Of a DNA stretch of 64,000 nt, positions 25,961-35,958 are shown piece after piece. Source of the DNA: an uncultured Lachnotalea sp. (GTDB lineage Bacteria > Bacillota > Clostridia > Lachnospirales > Lachnospiraceae). A model generated the notes under the pieces. That model was not told the origin of the DNA and searched no databases. It saw only the letters and a program-made list of their open reading frames with translations. The position numbers were made by a program, and so were the translations under genes. The stretch spans positions 123,332 to 187,331 of the forward strand of contig CAMSZT010000002.1 in NCBI GenBank assembly GCA_947066815.1, given 5' to 3'. How positions within the stretch are numbered: the stretch's first letter is position 1; every line of letters begins with the position of its first letter.

Positions 25961-26950
25961 ATGGATACTCAGAAAAAAATCACACTGGATTTTACTCCCG
26001 TGGATCCGGGTCTCAAGGATGCGGACCAGATTGTCCGCCCCTCGGTCCGTTACTGGCCGGAGGTCTGGAAGCGGCTCTTTCAGAATAAGCTGGCGGACGT
26101 GTGCCTGGGGATCATTCTCCTCATGATCCTGCTGGCGATTTTTGCGCCCATGGTTTCTTCCTATCAATATGATGCCACGGATCTGCTCCACACCAATGGA
26201 AAGCCCTGTCTGGAGCACCTGTTCGGCACGGACACCACCGGCCGGGATATGTGGACCAGGGTCTGGGTGGGAGCCAGGGCTTCCCTCCTGATCGGCTTTC
26301 TGGGGGCGCTTACGCCCTTTGTCATCGGCGCCGTGATCGGCGCCATATCCGGCTGGTGCGGCGGCTGGGTGGATATGGTGATCATGCGGATCTGTGACAT
26401 CATGCTCTGCATTCCCTCGATGATCTACATGATCCTGATCCTGATGGTGATGGGGGGAAGCGTTCAGGCCATGGTGGTGGCCATGGCCATCTCCAACTGG
26501 ATGGGCAGCGCCCGGAATTTCAGGGGCCGTATCCTGCAGTTTAAGAACCGGGAGTTTACTCTGGCGGCCAGGCTCCAGGGGGCGGGGGGACTCAGGATCG
26601 TGTTCCGGCACATCCTGCCCAATATCCTGGGAAATATTGCCGTGAGCCTTTGCGGCTCGGTGCCGGGGGCCATTTTCATGGAGGCGGGCATGAGCTACAT
26701 CGGGCTGGGCGTGACTCCGCCCAGGACCTCTCTGGGGCAGCTCTCCACGTCGGGGATCGGAAGCTTCCTGCTCCCCTCCCAGTTCCATCTGTTCCTCTAT
26801 CCGGCCATTGTCATCTCGATGATGATCTTTGCCTTTTTCATGTTCGGCAACTGTCTGCGGGATGCCCTTGACCCCAGGCTCAGGGACGAGGAGTACAATG
26901 CCAGACGCATGAGGAAGCTTCGCAGACAGATGAGAAAGGCGGTGCAGTGA
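25961..26950 (+). CDS. dppC: Dipeptide ABC importer permease (DppC-like)
   Basis: A 329-aa membrane protein with an N-terminal cytoplasmic segment of about 50 residues, about six membrane helices, the family phrase HLFGTDTTGRDMWTRVWVGA, and the EAA loop REFTLAARLQGAGGLRIVFRHILPN. It is the second pore subunit with DppB. It starts 11 bp after dppB with GAGGAGG, and its stop is immediately followed by the ATPase gene. Confidence 0.93.
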   Translation: MDTQKKITLDFTPVDPGLKDADQIVRPSVRYWPEVWKRLFQNKLADVCLGIILLMILLAIFAPMVSSYQYDATDLLHTNGKPCLEHLFGTDTTGRDMWTRVWVGARASLLIGFLGALTPFVIGAVIGAISGWCGGWVDMVIMRICDIMLCIPSMIYMILILMVMGGSVQAMVVAMAISNWMGSARNFRGRILQFKNREFTLAARLQGAGGLRIVFRHILPNILGNIAVSLCGSVPGAIFMEAGMSYIGLGVTPPRTSLGQLSTSGIGSFLLPSQFHLFLYPAIVISMMIFAFFMFGNCLRDALDPRLRDEEYNARRMRKLRRQMRKAVQ

Positions 26951-26951
26951 C

Positions 26952-28019
26952 ATGGCGGACAGACTGATCACCGTGAAGGATCTTAAGGTCTCCTTTATGA
27001 CTGCCTCCGGGGAGATCCAGGCCGTGCGGGGCGTGGATTTTCATCTGGACCGGGGGGAGACGCTGGCCATCGTGGGGGAATCCGGCTGCGGAAAGTCGGT
27101 GACGGTGCAGACCCTCATGCGTCTTTTGCAGGAGCCGCCGGCTGTTATCAAGTCCGGCTCCATCCGTTACACCAACGGCGACATCGACATGGACATCGCC
27201 GCCCGGACGGACAAGCAGATGCGTGCCTACCGGGGAAAAGAATTTTCCATGATCTTTCAGGATGCCATGACCTCCCTAAACCCGACGACCCGGGTGGGCA
27301 GACAGATCGCGGAGGGGATCCTCCGCCATCAGGACATGTCTGCAGGGGAGGCAAAGGAGAGGGCCGTCGAGCTTCTCGCCCGGACGGGACTTCCCGCCCC
27401 GGAGACGGTGTATAAACGTTATCCCCATACCCTCTCCGGGGGACAGCGGCAGCGGGTCATGATCGCCATGGCCCTGTCCTGTAATCCGGCGGTACTTTTT
27501 GCCGACGAGCCGACCACGGCCCTGGACGTGACCATTCAGGCGCAGATTTTGAACCTGATGAATGACATCAAACGGCAGAGGAATATGAGTATCATCTTTA
27601 TCACCCACAATCTGGGAGTGGTGGCCAGGATGGCCGACCGGGTGGCGGTCATGTATGCGGGACAGATCGTGGAGGCCGGGTCTTTGCGGGATATCTTCTA
27701 CGGTCCCAGACATCCTTATACCTGGGGGCTTCTGGGCTCCGTGCCGGACCTTCGGATGAATCTCTCCGCAAGGCTTGCCAGCATTCCCGGCACGCCGCCG
27801 GATCTGTTTTCCCCGCCGGCGGGATGTCCCTTTGCCGCCAGGTGCGCCCACTGCATGAAGGTCTGTATGGAGGTCGTGCCGGGGGAGTATGCGGTTTCCG
27901 AAGGGCATATGGCCCGGTGCTGGCTTTTGGACGCGGAATGTGAGACGGAGGTGATCCCGCCGGTGGGCCGGGACAAAACCGTGTTTAAGACGGAGCGAAA
28001 GGAGGAAGTCCATGGCTGA
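26952..28019 (+). CDS. dppD: Dipeptide ABC importer ATPase (DppD-like)
   Basis: A 355-aa ATPase with Walker A GESGCGKS, signature [15 protein letters not shown], Walker [13 protein letters not shown] and switch His in FITHNLGVV. The C terminus has the oligopeptide/dipeptide ATPase cysteine block ([15 protein letters not shown]), which binds an Fe-S cluster in some relatives. It works as a heterodimer with DppF, whose gene overlaps by 8 bp. Confidence 0.95.
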   Translation: MADRLITVKDLKVSFMTASGEIQAVRGVDFHLDRGETLAIVGESGCGKSVTVQTLMRLLQEPPAVIKSGSIRYTNGDIDMDIAARTDKQMRAYRGKEFSMIFQDAMTSLNPTTRVGRQIAEGILRHQDMSAGEAKERAVELLARTGLPAPETVYKRYPHTLSGGQRQRVMIAMALSCNPAVLFADEPTTALDVTIQAQILNLMNDIKRQRNMSIIFITHNLGVVARMADRVAVMYAGQIVEAGSLRDIFYGPRHPYTWGLLGSVPDLRMNLSARLASIPGTPPDLFSPPAGCPFAARCAHCMKVCMEVVPGEYAVSEGHMARCWLLDAECETEVIPPVGRDKTVFKTERKEEVHG

Positions 28020-28983
28020 CGGAGTGTTGCTGGATGTACAGCACCTGAAAAAGTATTTTCGTATCGGCCGCCGGCAGATGCTCCATGCGGTGGACGATGT
28101 GTCCTTCCAGATCCGGGCGGGCGAGACTCTGGGGCTGGTGGGGGAGTCCGGCTGCGGCAAGACCACGGTGGGCAGGACCCTGGCCAGGCTCTATGAGCCC
28201 GACGGGGGAAGGATCCTCTTTCACGGGCAGGATATCGGGGCCTGGAGCCGCCGGGATATCAAGAAAAACAACTTAAGCTCCAAGATCCAGATGATCTTTC
28301 AGGACCCTTACGCCTCCCTGAATCCCTATTTTACCATCGGGGAGATCATCGCGGAGGGGCTGGAGCTCCACCACATCGGGGAGAACCGGGCGGAGAGGAA
28401 CGAGATGGTCTGTGAGCTTTTGGAGCGGGTGGGCCTCCACAGGGAGCACGCCAACCGGTTTCCCCATGAGTTTTCCGGCGGCCAGCGCCAGCGGGTGGGC
28501 ATTGCCAGGGCGCTGGCCCTGAACCCGGAGTTCATCATCTGTGACGAGGCCACGTCCGCGCTGGACGTGTCGGTGCAGGCCCAGGTGCTCAACATGCTGA
28601 TCGACCTTAAGGAGAGCATGGGTCTTACTTATCTGGTGGTAGCCCATGACCTGAGCCTGGTGCGCTACATTTCCGACCGGGTGGCGGTCATGTATCTGGG
28701 GCAGCTGGTGGAGGCGGGCTCTGTGGGGGAGGTCTACGGGCGTCCCATGCACCCTTACACCATCGGGCTTCTGGATGCGGTCCCCATCGCCGACCCGGAT
28801 TATGAGGCGGATCATGTGAGCGCTCCCATACAGGGGGACATCGGCTCCCCGGTGAATCCGGGGCCCGGCTGCCGCTTTGCGGGCCGCTGCCCTTATGCGG
28901 ACGAGGAATGCCGGCAGAAAACGCCGGAGCTTGCAGAGATGGGGGAAGATCATCAGGTGGCCTGCTTCCACCCGGTGAGATGA
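28012..28983 (+). CDS. dppF: Dipeptide ABC importer ATPase (DppF-like)
   Basis: A 323-aa ATPase with Walker A GESGCGKT, signature [16 protein letters not shown], Walker B FIICDEATSALD, switch His in VVAHDLSLV and the C-terminal cysteine block GCRFAGRCPYADEEC. It completes the importer. It is followed at 28985-29016 by a GC-rich hairpin without a T-run, so transcription probably continues into the aminotransferase gene. Confidence 0.95.
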   Translation: MADGVLLDVQHLKKYFRIGRRQMLHAVDDVSFQIRAGETLGLVGESGCGKTTVGRTLARLYEPDGGRILFHGQDIGAWSRRDIKKNNLSSKIQMIFQDPYASLNPYFTIGEIIAEGLELHHIGENRAERNEMVCELLERVGLHREHANRFPHEFSGGQRQRVGIARALALNPEFIICDEATSALDVSVQAQVLNMLIDLKESMGLTYLVVAHDLSLVRYISDRVAVMYLGQLVEAGSVGEVYGRPMHPYTIGLLDAVPIADPDYEADHVSAPIQGDIGSPVNPGPGCRFAGRCPYADEECRQKTPELAEMGEDHQVACFHPVR

Positions 28984-29049
28984 CGGGATTCGGGTGCGGC
29001 TTCCCACACCCGGATCCTGGATAGAATAAACATGCGGGGTAGGAGTGAG

Positions 29050-30222
29050 ATGCAGAATTTTGATTTTGACAGACTGGTGGAGCGGGCCGGCACGGGCAGC
29101 CTCAAGGAAGCCATGACGCCCCGGGCGGTAAAAGATGCGGGACTTCTGAGCTATTGGGGGGCGGAATTTGAGTTCCCCGGCTGCCCGGCCTTCTCCGAGG
29201 GGGTGGCAGCGTGCGCCAGGCGGGGACTTTATGCGTTCACCAGGCAGGACGACGCCTACAATGAGCGGATCGTCTGGTGGCTTCGGGCCATGCGGGACTG
29301 GGAGATCGAGCCGGAGTGGATCGTGCCCACCCACGGCACCATCTTCGCCCTGGCTACGGCCATCCGGCTCCTGGTGGGAGAAAAGGAAAATATGATCGTC
29401 ATCACTCCCGGTTACAGCCGCTATCGGCAGGCGGCGGACCGCCTGGGGCGGGGCACGGTCGAGAGTAAGATGGATCACGACAAAAAAACCGGTCGTTACC
29501 GGATCGACTGGGAGGATCTTTCGGCCAAGATGTCCCACAGGGAAAATGTGCTTCTGGTGGTCTGCAATCCCAACAATCCCACGGGGCAGACCCTCACGGA
29601 GGGAGAGTTAAAGCGCATTCATGAGCTGTCCATGAGGTATCAGGTGCCGGTGTTCTGTGATGAGATCTTTGCGGAGGTGACCCTGGACGGAGGGACCGTC
29701 ACTCCCTTTGGAAAGGCGGCGGGGCCGGAGAGCCTGGCCCTCACCTGCACCTCTCTGGGTAAGTGCATGAGCCTCACGGGAGTCAACCACGCCAACGTGA
29801 TCATTCCAGGTGAAAAGCTCAGGGAGCGGTATATCCGCCAGAAATATGCGGATCATTACGGCTCCATCGATCCCATGCTCTATTCCGGCCTGCTCCACGC
29901 CTGCACCCAGGCGGGGAAAGACTATGTGCTGGCCCTCGGGGAGCTGACCAGAAAGAACCGCCGGATCTTCACGGAGGGGCTTGCCCGGCTGCTCCCCGGG
30001 GCGAGGGTGGTTCCCGCCGACGCGACCTATCTGTGCTGGGTCGACTATTCCGGCCTGGGCCTTGACGACAGAGAGCTGGCCGGATTCCTGGAGAGGCTTC
30101 TGTTTGCCGGGGATCCCGGCTCCGAGTACGGGGCCTCCGACCAGTTTTACCGCTACAGCATTGCGGTGCCGCCCTGGGCGATCAAGAAATCCCTGGCCTA
30201 CATGGAAGAAGTGTTACAGTGA
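29050..30222 (+). CDS. PLP aminotransferase of the MalY/PatB (cystathionine beta-lyase-like) subgroup
   Basis: The ATG at 29050 is chosen (TAGGAG 5 nt upstream; start MQNFDFDRLVERAGTGSLK matches the family start) rather than 29032. The 390-aa fold type I enzyme has the PLP-lysine K238 in SLGKCMSLTG, LVVCNPNNPTGQT, and VFCDEIFAEVT with the ring-binding Asp. MalY/PatB enzymes cleave C-S bonds of cystathionine or cysteine conjugates, although true aminotransferases also occur in the group. Linked to a peptide importer, it may act on a thioether amino acid released from imported peptides. A Cys next to the catalytic Lys is unusual. Confidence 0.85.
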   Translation: MQNFDFDRLVERAGTGSLKEAMTPRAVKDAGLLSYWGAEFEFPGCPAFSEGVAACARRGLYAFTRQDDAYNERIVWWLRAMRDWEIEPEWIVPTHGTIFALATAIRLLVGEKENMIVITPGYSRYRQAADRLGRGTVESKMDHDKKTGRYRIDWEDLSAKMSHRENVLLVVCNPNNPTGQTLTEGELKRIHELSMRYQVPVFCDEIFAEVTLDGGTVTPFGKAAGPESLALTCTSLGKCMSLTGVNHANVIIPGEKLRERYIRQKYADHYGSIDPMLYSGLLHACTQAGKDYVLALGELTRKNRRIFTEGLARLLPGARVVPADATYLCWVDYSGLGLDDRELAGFLERLLFAGDPGSEYGASDQFYRYSIAVPPWAIKKSLAYMEEVLQ

Positions 30223-30285
30223 AATGTTGAGTTTCCGCAGTCTTTTGCGAGAAACACGGAAGAAAATCCGTGTAGGACACGGAAA

Positions 30286-30305
30286 TTTAAGGAAACGCTG
30301 ATCAT
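30286..30305. repeat. Half copy of short palindromic repeat, family 2
   Basis: TTTAAGGAAACGCTGATCA matches the left half of the element at 55811-55846. It lies in the spacer just before the ribosome-binding site of the cyclodeaminase-family gene. The right half is missing. Confidence 0.45.
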
Positions 30306-30328
30306 GACGATCAAGGAGGAGGAAAGTG

Positions 30329-31279
30329 ATGAAGATTATAGAGGAAGCAAAAGTCCGTGAGCTCGTGACCTCAAAGGACTGTGTGGAGATCATGCGGCAG
30401 ACCCTTTCCGACCTGGAGAAGGGCCGGTACGACATGCCGCCCAGGATGGTGGTCACCCTGCCCAACACGGCGGTGTTTGGGTTTATGCCCGCCTATGTGG
30501 GGGATTATTTCGGGGCGAAGGTGATCACCGCCTACGGCCCCAATGCGGGGACGGGGTATCCCACCCACATCGGCTACGTGATGCTGTTCGAGGGGGAGCA
30601 CTGCAGCGTGGCGGGGATGGTGGACGCCACGGCGGTGACGGAGCTTCGCACCGGTGCGGTGAGCGCCGTGGCCACGGATTGTCTGGCCAGGAAGAACGCC
30701 CACATTCTGGGGCTGGTGGGCGCCGGGGCCCAGGCCAGGAGCCACATGGCGGCCATCCGGACCGTGCGGGACATAAAGGACGTCCGGGTGTACGATATCC
30801 GCGAGGAGGCGGCCAGGGCCTTTGCGGCGGAGGTGGAAGAGAAATACGGGGTGCCGGTCACGGTCTGCGGCAGCGTGCGGGAGGCAGTCTGCGAGGCGGA
30901 CATCGTCTGCACGCTGACTCCCGCCAAGGAAGCATACTTGACGAAGGATATGATCAAGCCCGGCGCCCATGTCAATGCGGTGGGGACCTACACGCCCACC
31001 ACCAGAGAGGCGGCCGGCGACTTGGTGGCGGCTTCCCGCATCTATGCGGACCAGGTGGCGGCCATGAAGGCGGAGAGCGGGGAGTATCTGACGCCGCTTA
31101 AGGAGGGGATGATCACGGAGGAGCACATTGTGGGCAGCATTGGGCAGGTGGTAAACGGGGATGCGCCGGGCAGGGGGAGCGATGAGGAGATCACCCTTTT
31201 TGTGGCCCTCGGCCTGGCGGTGGAGGATATCGCCTGTGCGAAATATGCGTTCCTGAGGGCAAAGGAGAGTGTTTCATGA
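30329..31279 (+). CDS. Ornithine cyclodeaminase / mu-crystallin family dehydrogenase (copy 2)
   Basis: A 316-aa protein with the family substrate signature (MPPRMVVTLPNTAVFGFMP, GAKVITAYGPNAGTG) and nucleotide-binding site LGLVGAGAQARSHMAAI, then GAHVNAVGTYTP. The ATG at 30329 is preferred to the GTG at 30326 because of the long AAGGAGGAGG. It overlaps the regulator-peptidase fusion by 4 bp (ATGA). Its motifs differ from the copy at 20616, so two different amino or imino acid substrates are likely. The reaction may be NAD(P)-dependent oxidation/reduction or cyclising deamination; the sequence cannot tell. Confidence 0.85.
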   Translation: MKIIEEAKVRELVTSKDCVEIMRQTLSDLEKGRYDMPPRMVVTLPNTAVFGFMPAYVGDYFGAKVITAYGPNAGTGYPTHIGYVMLFEGEHCSVAGMVDATAVTELRTGAVSAVATDCLARKNAHILGLVGAGAQARSHMAAIRTVRDIKDVRVYDIREEAARAFAAEVEEKYGVPVTVCGSVREAVCEADIVCTLTPAKEAYLTKDMIKPGAHVNAVGTYTPTTREAAGDLVAASRIYADQVAAMKAESGEYLTPLKEGMITEEHIVGSIGQVVNGDAPGRGSDEEITLFVALGLAVEDIACAKYAFLRAKESVS

Positions 31280-33906
31280 CAAAGCAGACACTGGCGGAGA
31301 AAGTTTATCAGAAGGTGCGGGAGGACATTGCCAACAAAAAGATCCTGCCCGGGCAGATGATGGTGGAGAATGACATCTGCCGCAGCTACGGGGTCAGCAA
31401 GGCCACGGCGGGAGAGGTGCTGCACCGGCTGACTCAGGAGGGGATCTTAAAGAGCTATCCCAGGAAGGGATACCAGCTCAATGTCTATGACGAGGCGGAT
31501 TTCAGGAAGATCCAGGAGCTCCGGTATGCCATGGAGGCGCTGGTGATCCACAAGATCATCATCGGCACGGACAACGGGAAGCTGAAACGGAGGTTTTTGC
31601 AGACCGAGAAGATGGAAAATGCGGATTTTCATATGGAGCTGGCCAGGATGGTGGATGACCCATTTATCCTGGAGGCGCTGGAAAAGCTGCTCCTCAAAGC
31701 GGATTCTACCTATAAGGACGTGGCCCAGGGGCCGGAGGTGGAGGCGGCGTTCCGGAAGCGCCACCGCACCATCATTGACCGGCTGCTCTTAAAAGACGAG
31801 GCGGGGGCCCTGAGGGCCCTGCGGGAGGATCTCAGGATCGACGGCAGGGAGGAGCCCCAGGAGCAGCTGGATCTCTCCAAGTGTTTTACCACCAGCCTGA
31901 TGGCCGACACGGTCTACCTCAGTGACCCGCAGATCTCCCCGGACGGAAAGAAAGCGGCCGTCACCCGGTTTAAGGCCCGGGTGGAGGACGGGCGCTTCTA
32001 TTCCGACGCCATTTTGCTGGATCTGAAAACCCGGAAGGAGACGGGGCTTGGCGGCGGCGAGAATGTGCGGGCGGTGCGGTTTGCGCCGGCCGGCTCTTTT
32101 GTGAGCTTCCTCTCCGACGAGAGCGGCGAGCTGCAGCTCTATGTGCGGTATGAAAATGGTGAGGTGAAAAAGCTCACCAGCCTGCGCCACGGGATCACCC
32201 GCTACGAGCTTTCGCCCACAGGGGACCGGTTTGTCTTCGAGGCGGCCCTCTGGCAGGAGGAGCTTGAAAGCGGCCTGGCTCTTTTTGAGATGACGAGAGA
32301 AGAGAAGGAGGCATGGCGTAAGGAGCGGGAGTGGGCGCCTGTGGAGATCACCGAGATCGATTATAAGCGGGATGAATGCTACGGTGTCCGGGACGGCAGC
32401 TTAAGCGTCATCGGAATGGTGGATATAGAGGGAAACCAGAGACTTCTGACGGACGGGATCCCTTACAGCTATCCGGCCTTTTCCCCGGACGGGAGGAAGA
32501 TCGCCTGCTATGGAAATCCCCACAAGGGGGCGGCTTTCTCCAGGAAGGAGCTCTTCGTGCTGGATGCGGCCTCCGGCGAAGGGACGAAGCTCACGGAAGG
32601 AGAGAAGCTTTCCGGGGACGTGCGCCCCTGTTTTACGGAGGACGGGGAGAGCGTGATCTACCCGGCCTGGTATTCCGAGGAAGACTGCATGATCCTGTAC
32701 CTCTACAGGAGAAGCCTCTCCGGCGGCGGGGCGGTGAACCTCTTTGACCCGGAGAAGGAGGAGGTCTCCTCCGGGGCCTATGCGTATCCTTTGAGCCGCA
32801 CCCAGTACGGGGAAGAGAAGCCCTGGTTCTTCGTGAAGGGGGATGCGGTCTGGTTTCTGTGCGCCTGGAAGGGAAGGGAAAACCTTTACCAGATCCCGGT
32901 AAAGGGAAAGAGCGTGCCGAAGCTTTTTCTTGAGGGGGATTATTCCATCCATGAGTTCTGCCTGCCGGTGAGGGGGAAGCTGCTCCTGACCCGGGGCGGT
33001 TACCATACGATCCGGGAGCTGTACCTCCATGACACCCGGAGCGGCGAGTCCAAAAGGCTTTTGGATTCCAACCCGTGGCTTGCGGGCTGCAGGCTGGGGG
33101 AGATCACGGCTTATGACATTCCGAGTCTGGACGGGAAGACCACGGTCCACGGTTGGGTCTGCAAGCCGGCGGATTTTGTGCCGGGGGAAAGGTATCCGGC
33201 GGTGCTCTATGTCCACGGGGGGCCGGAGGTCTGCTATACCGATGATTTCTGGCACGAGGTCCAGGCGCTTTCGGGGGCCGGTTTTGCGGTGGTGTACTGT
33301 GATCCCAGAGGGGCCACGGGCTACGGCCTGCGCTTTGCAAGCAGCAATGACTCCTGGGGGGAGGCTTCCTACGAGGATCTGATGGGTTTTCTGGACTATG
33401 CCGTCTCCCTGGGCTTCATCGACGAGGAGAGGCTTGGGATCACGGGAGGAAGCTACGGCGGCTATACCACCTGCAAGATCATCATGAGGAACCACAGATT
33501 CCGGGCGGCGGCGGCCCAGAGGACTTTTGTGAACAAGGCCACCTCCTACGGGACCGGGGACATGGGCTTTTACTCTGCCGCCATGGACTGGAGCGAGGTG
33601 AAGATAAGGGACTGTCTGCTGGAACGTTCCCGCACCAGTATCATCCGCAATATGGACCAGATCGACACGCCGCTCCTCCTGCTCCACGGCTATCAGGACT
33701 ACCGGTGTTCCTTCGAGCAGTCGGAGCAGATGTTTGTCTCCATGCGCCAGAGGCGGCCGGAGGTACCGGTGAGGCTGGTCATGTTCCCCGGGGAGAACCA
33801 CGGCGTCAGCCGCACCGGCCTTCTGCATTTCCAGCAGAGACACGTGCAGGAGATGATCGACTGGTTCACACGGTTTTTGAAGGAGGGCGCCCATGGAACA
33901 GAATAG
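31276..33906 (+). CDS. Fusion: GntR/FCD transcription regulator joined to S9 prolyl-oligopeptidase-family peptidase
   Basis: An 876-aa single frame. Residues 1-70 form a GntR winged helix (LAEKVYQKVREDIANKKILP, YGVSKATAGEVLHRLTQEG). Residues about 75-200 form an FCD-like helical effector domain (NADFHMELARMVDDPFILEAL). Residues about 210-600 have beta-propeller repeats (ISPDGKKAAVTRF, FSPDGRKIACYG). Residues about 620-876 are an alpha/beta hydrolase with S726 in GGSYGG, D808 in HGYQDYRC and H842 in ENHGVS, a complete acylaminoacyl-peptidase-like triad. A GntR regulator fused to a peptidase is highly unusual: it could sense the peptide it cleaves and control this operon. There is no frameshift or stop at the joint. 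It overlaps the next S9 gene by 14 bp. Confidence 0.88.
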   Translation: MTKQTLAEKVYQKVREDIANKKILPGQMMVENDICRSYGVSKATAGEVLHRLTQEGILKSYPRKGYQLNVYDEADFRKIQELRYAMEALVIHKIIIGTDNGKLKRRFLQTEKMENADFHMELARMVDDPFILEALEKLLLKADSTYKDVAQGPEVEAAFRKRHRTIIDRLLLKDEAGALRALREDLRIDGREEPQEQLDLSKCFTTSLMADTVYLSDPQISPDGKKAAVTRFKARVEDGRFYSDAILLDLKTRKETGLGGGENVRAVRFAPAGSFVSFLSDESGELQLYVRYENGEVKKLTSLRHGITRYELSPTGDRFVFEAALWQEELESGLALFEMTREEKEAWRKEREWAPVEITEIDYKRDECYGVRDGSLSVIGMVDIEGNQRLLTDGIPYSYPAFSPDGRKIACYGNPHKGAAFSRKELFVLDAASGEGTKLTEGEKLSGDVRPCFTEDGESVIYPAWYSEEDCMILYLYRRSLSGGGAVNLFDPEKEEVSSGAYAYPLSRTQYGEEKPWFFVKGDAVWFLCAWKGRENLYQIPVKGKSVPKLFLEGDYSIHEFCLPVRGKLLLTRGGYHTIRELYLHDTRSGESKRLLDSNPWLAGCRLGEITAYDIPSLDGKTTVHGWVCKPADFVPGERYPAVLYVHGGPEVCYTDDFWHEVQALSGAGFAVVYCDPRGATGYGLRFASSNDSWGEASYEDLMGFLDYAVSLGFIDEERLGITGGSYGGYTTCKIIMRNHRFRAAAAQRTFVNKATSYGTGDMGFYSAAMDWSEVKIRDCLLERSRTSIIRNMDQIDTPLLLLHGYQDYRCSFEQSEQMFVSMRQRRPEVPVRLVMFPGENHGVSRTGLLHFQQRHVQEMIDWFTRFLKEGAHGTE

Positions 33907-35947
33907 AAAGAAAAACAGTGGATTTGAGGATTTCGACAGAAAAGAAAGCATTTCCTTCGGCCATTACCTGGAGGAGTCGGACCGGCTTTTGTTTGCCGAT
34001 TCCTATTATGACGGGGAGGCGGGGAGGAGACGGAGCGAGATCGTCCTCCTTGACCGGAAGAGCGGGGGGCGGAAGCGGATCAGTGCCGGAGGAGAGGGGG
34101 AGGGAAATCCTGCGCTGAGCCCCGACGGAAGGCAGGTCCTCTTTCTCTCGACCCTCCCGGGGCAGGGGCGGCAGCTTTTTGTGTACGATCTGGAGACGGA
34201 GGCTTGCAGGCAGGTCACCACCATGCGTTTCGGACTCACGGATCCCTTGTGGAGCCCGGACGGGACGAAGATCCTTTTTACTTCCTCCGGCTCGGACACC
34301 ATGGACGAGGACTGGCTCCAGACTCCGGCGGACCCTGCGGAGGAGGCCCGCTACCGGCGGGAGCGGGCCAAGGAGCCGGTGGTCATCACGGACCTGGGCT
34401 ACAAATTTGACGGCCTGGGCTTTGCCCAGCCGGAAGTGATGCACCTGTGGGTGGTGGAGGCGGACGGGTCCGCAAAGGCCCGCCGCATCACGGCGGGGGA
34501 AGCCAATTTCATGCACGGCGCCTGGGCTCCGGATTCCAAGCACGTGCTCTGTGAATCGAATCTCTACTGCGACAAGTCCATTGGCATTGCCATGGATCTT
34601 CTGTATCTTGACGTTGAGACCTGCGAGATGAGCCGGGTGACCAGGGACAAGATGGTGGTCTCCTATCCCAACCCGGTGCGGCCGGTGTTCACGCCGGACG
34701 GGAAATATATCATCATCGGGATCCTGGACTATGAGGGCCGGAAGGATCTGAACGGCACTTATCCCTCCTGCACCCTTTACCGGGTCACGCCGGACGGAAA
34801 GGAGCTTGTGCCCATCTCGGAGAAGACGGAGGAATGTTTTGACACGGTGCAGTTTGCCTACAATGCGGGCTGCGGGGCGGGCCTCGAGAAGGTCCGGGTC
34901 TCCTCGGACGGCCGTTACGTGCTCTTCCACGCCTGCTTCCGGGGGGAATGCCGGATCTTCAAGACGCCCATTTACGGGGAGGATCACAGGCCGGTGGCTC
35001 TTACGAAGGGGAAATATGCCCACAACGGGATGGGAGTGCCGAAAAACGGCAAGGTGCTCCTCAGCCAGTCGGAGACGGACGTGCCGGAAAGCTACGTGCT
35101 CCTGGATGAGAATACCGGCGGGACAGAACTACTGTACCAGTCCAATGAGGACTGGCTGGCGGAGAAAGCCTTAAGCCGGGCGGAGGATTTTTTCTTTGAC
35201 TGCCTGGACGGAAGAAGCCTGGTCCACGGTTTCTGCCTTCCGCCCCAGAACAGGGAGCCCGGAAAGAAATATCCCTGTATCGTCTATGTCCACGGCGGGC
35301 CTCATCCCTTCTATACCTATGGCTTTGACCTGGAGATGCAGGCGTTTGCGGGGAATGGCTTCGGCGTGCTGTTCTGCAATCCCAGAGGCTCTTCCGGGTA
35401 CGGGGATGAGCACCGGAAGATTGAGTATGCCTTTGACGGGAGCGCCTACACGGATATCATGCAGTTCGTCTCGGAGGCGGTCAGGCGTTTCGACTGGATC
35501 GACGGGGACCGTCTGGGGCTCACCGGGGGCAGCTACGGGGGCTATATGACCAATTATGCGGCCAGCCGCAGCAAGCGCTTCAAGGCGTTTATCGCCCAGC
35601 GCTCCATCGGCAATGAGCTGATCAGCTATGCCTCCGGCGACATGCAGGGGGATTCCGGGGCGTATCCCACCTTCGGGGAGTTCATGGACCACGAGGTGGA
35701 GCGGTCGGTGATCTGCGGCATGGAGAAGGTGGACGCCCCCTTCCTGATCCTCCACGGCGTGGACGACCTGCGCTGCCCGGTGGAGGGGGCCCACCAGCTT
35801 TTCGTGGCCATAAAGGACAGCCATCCGGAGGATTTTCCCGTGAAACTGGTGCTCTATCCCCGCTGCGCCCACAACCAGCCGACCCATCCGGGCCAGCTGC
35901 GCCACTATTACAGGGCCATGCTGGATTGGTTTAAAATGTACTTATAA
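33893..35947 (+). CDS. S9-family peptidase (prolyl oligopeptidase / acylaminoacyl peptidase type)
   Basis: A 684-aa cytoplasmic serine peptidase without signal peptide. It has an N-terminal beta-propeller with several SPDG blades (LSPDGRQVLFLS, WSPDGTKILFTS) and a C-terminal hydrolase with S547 in GGSYGGYMTN, D625 in HGVDDLRCP and H660 in RCAHNQP. Such enzymes remove acylated residues or cleave short peptides. It overlaps the fusion gene by 14 bp, resembles its peptidase half, and is probably a paralog. Likely role: hydrolysis of peptides delivered by the upstream Dpp-like importer. Confidence 0.92.
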   Translation: MEQNRKKNSGFEDFDRKESISFGHYLEESDRLLFADSYYDGEAGRRRSEIVLLDRKSGGRKRISAGGEGEGNPALSPDGRQVLFLSTLPGQGRQLFVYDLETEACRQVTTMRFGLTDPLWSPDGTKILFTSSGSDTMDEDWLQTPADPAEEARYRRERAKEPVVITDLGYKFDGLGFAQPEVMHLWVVEADGSAKARRITAGEANFMHGAWAPDSKHVLCESNLYCDKSIGIAMDLLYLDVETCEMSRVTRDKMVVSYPNPVRPVFTPDGKYIIIGILDYEGRKDLNGTYPSCTLYRVTPDGKELVPISEKTEECFDTVQFAYNAGCGAGLEKVRVSSDGRYVLFHACFRGECRIFKTPIYGEDHRPVALTKGKYAHNGMGVPKNGKVLLSQSETDVPESYVLLDENTGGTELLYQSNEDWLAEKALSRAEDFFFDCLDGRSLVHGFCLPPQNREPGKKYPCIVYVHGGPHPFYTYGFDLEMQAFAGNGFGVLFCNPRGSSGYGDEHRKIEYAFDGSAYTDIMQFVSEAVRRFDWIDGDRLGLTGGSYGGYMTNYAASRSKRFKAFIAQRSIGNELISYASGDMQGDSGAYPTFGEFMDHEVERSVICGMEKVDAPFLILHGVDDLRCPVEGAHQLFVAIKDSHPEDFPVKLVLYPRCAHNQPTHPGQLRHYYRAMLDWFKMYL

Positions 35948-35958
35948 GGAGGGTTGCC

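Noticed and set aside
32401..33951. A 516-aa minus-strand frame opposite the S9 peptidase part of the fusion
   Set aside because: Shadow frame; the plus strand carries a complete catalytic triad and beta-propeller repeats.
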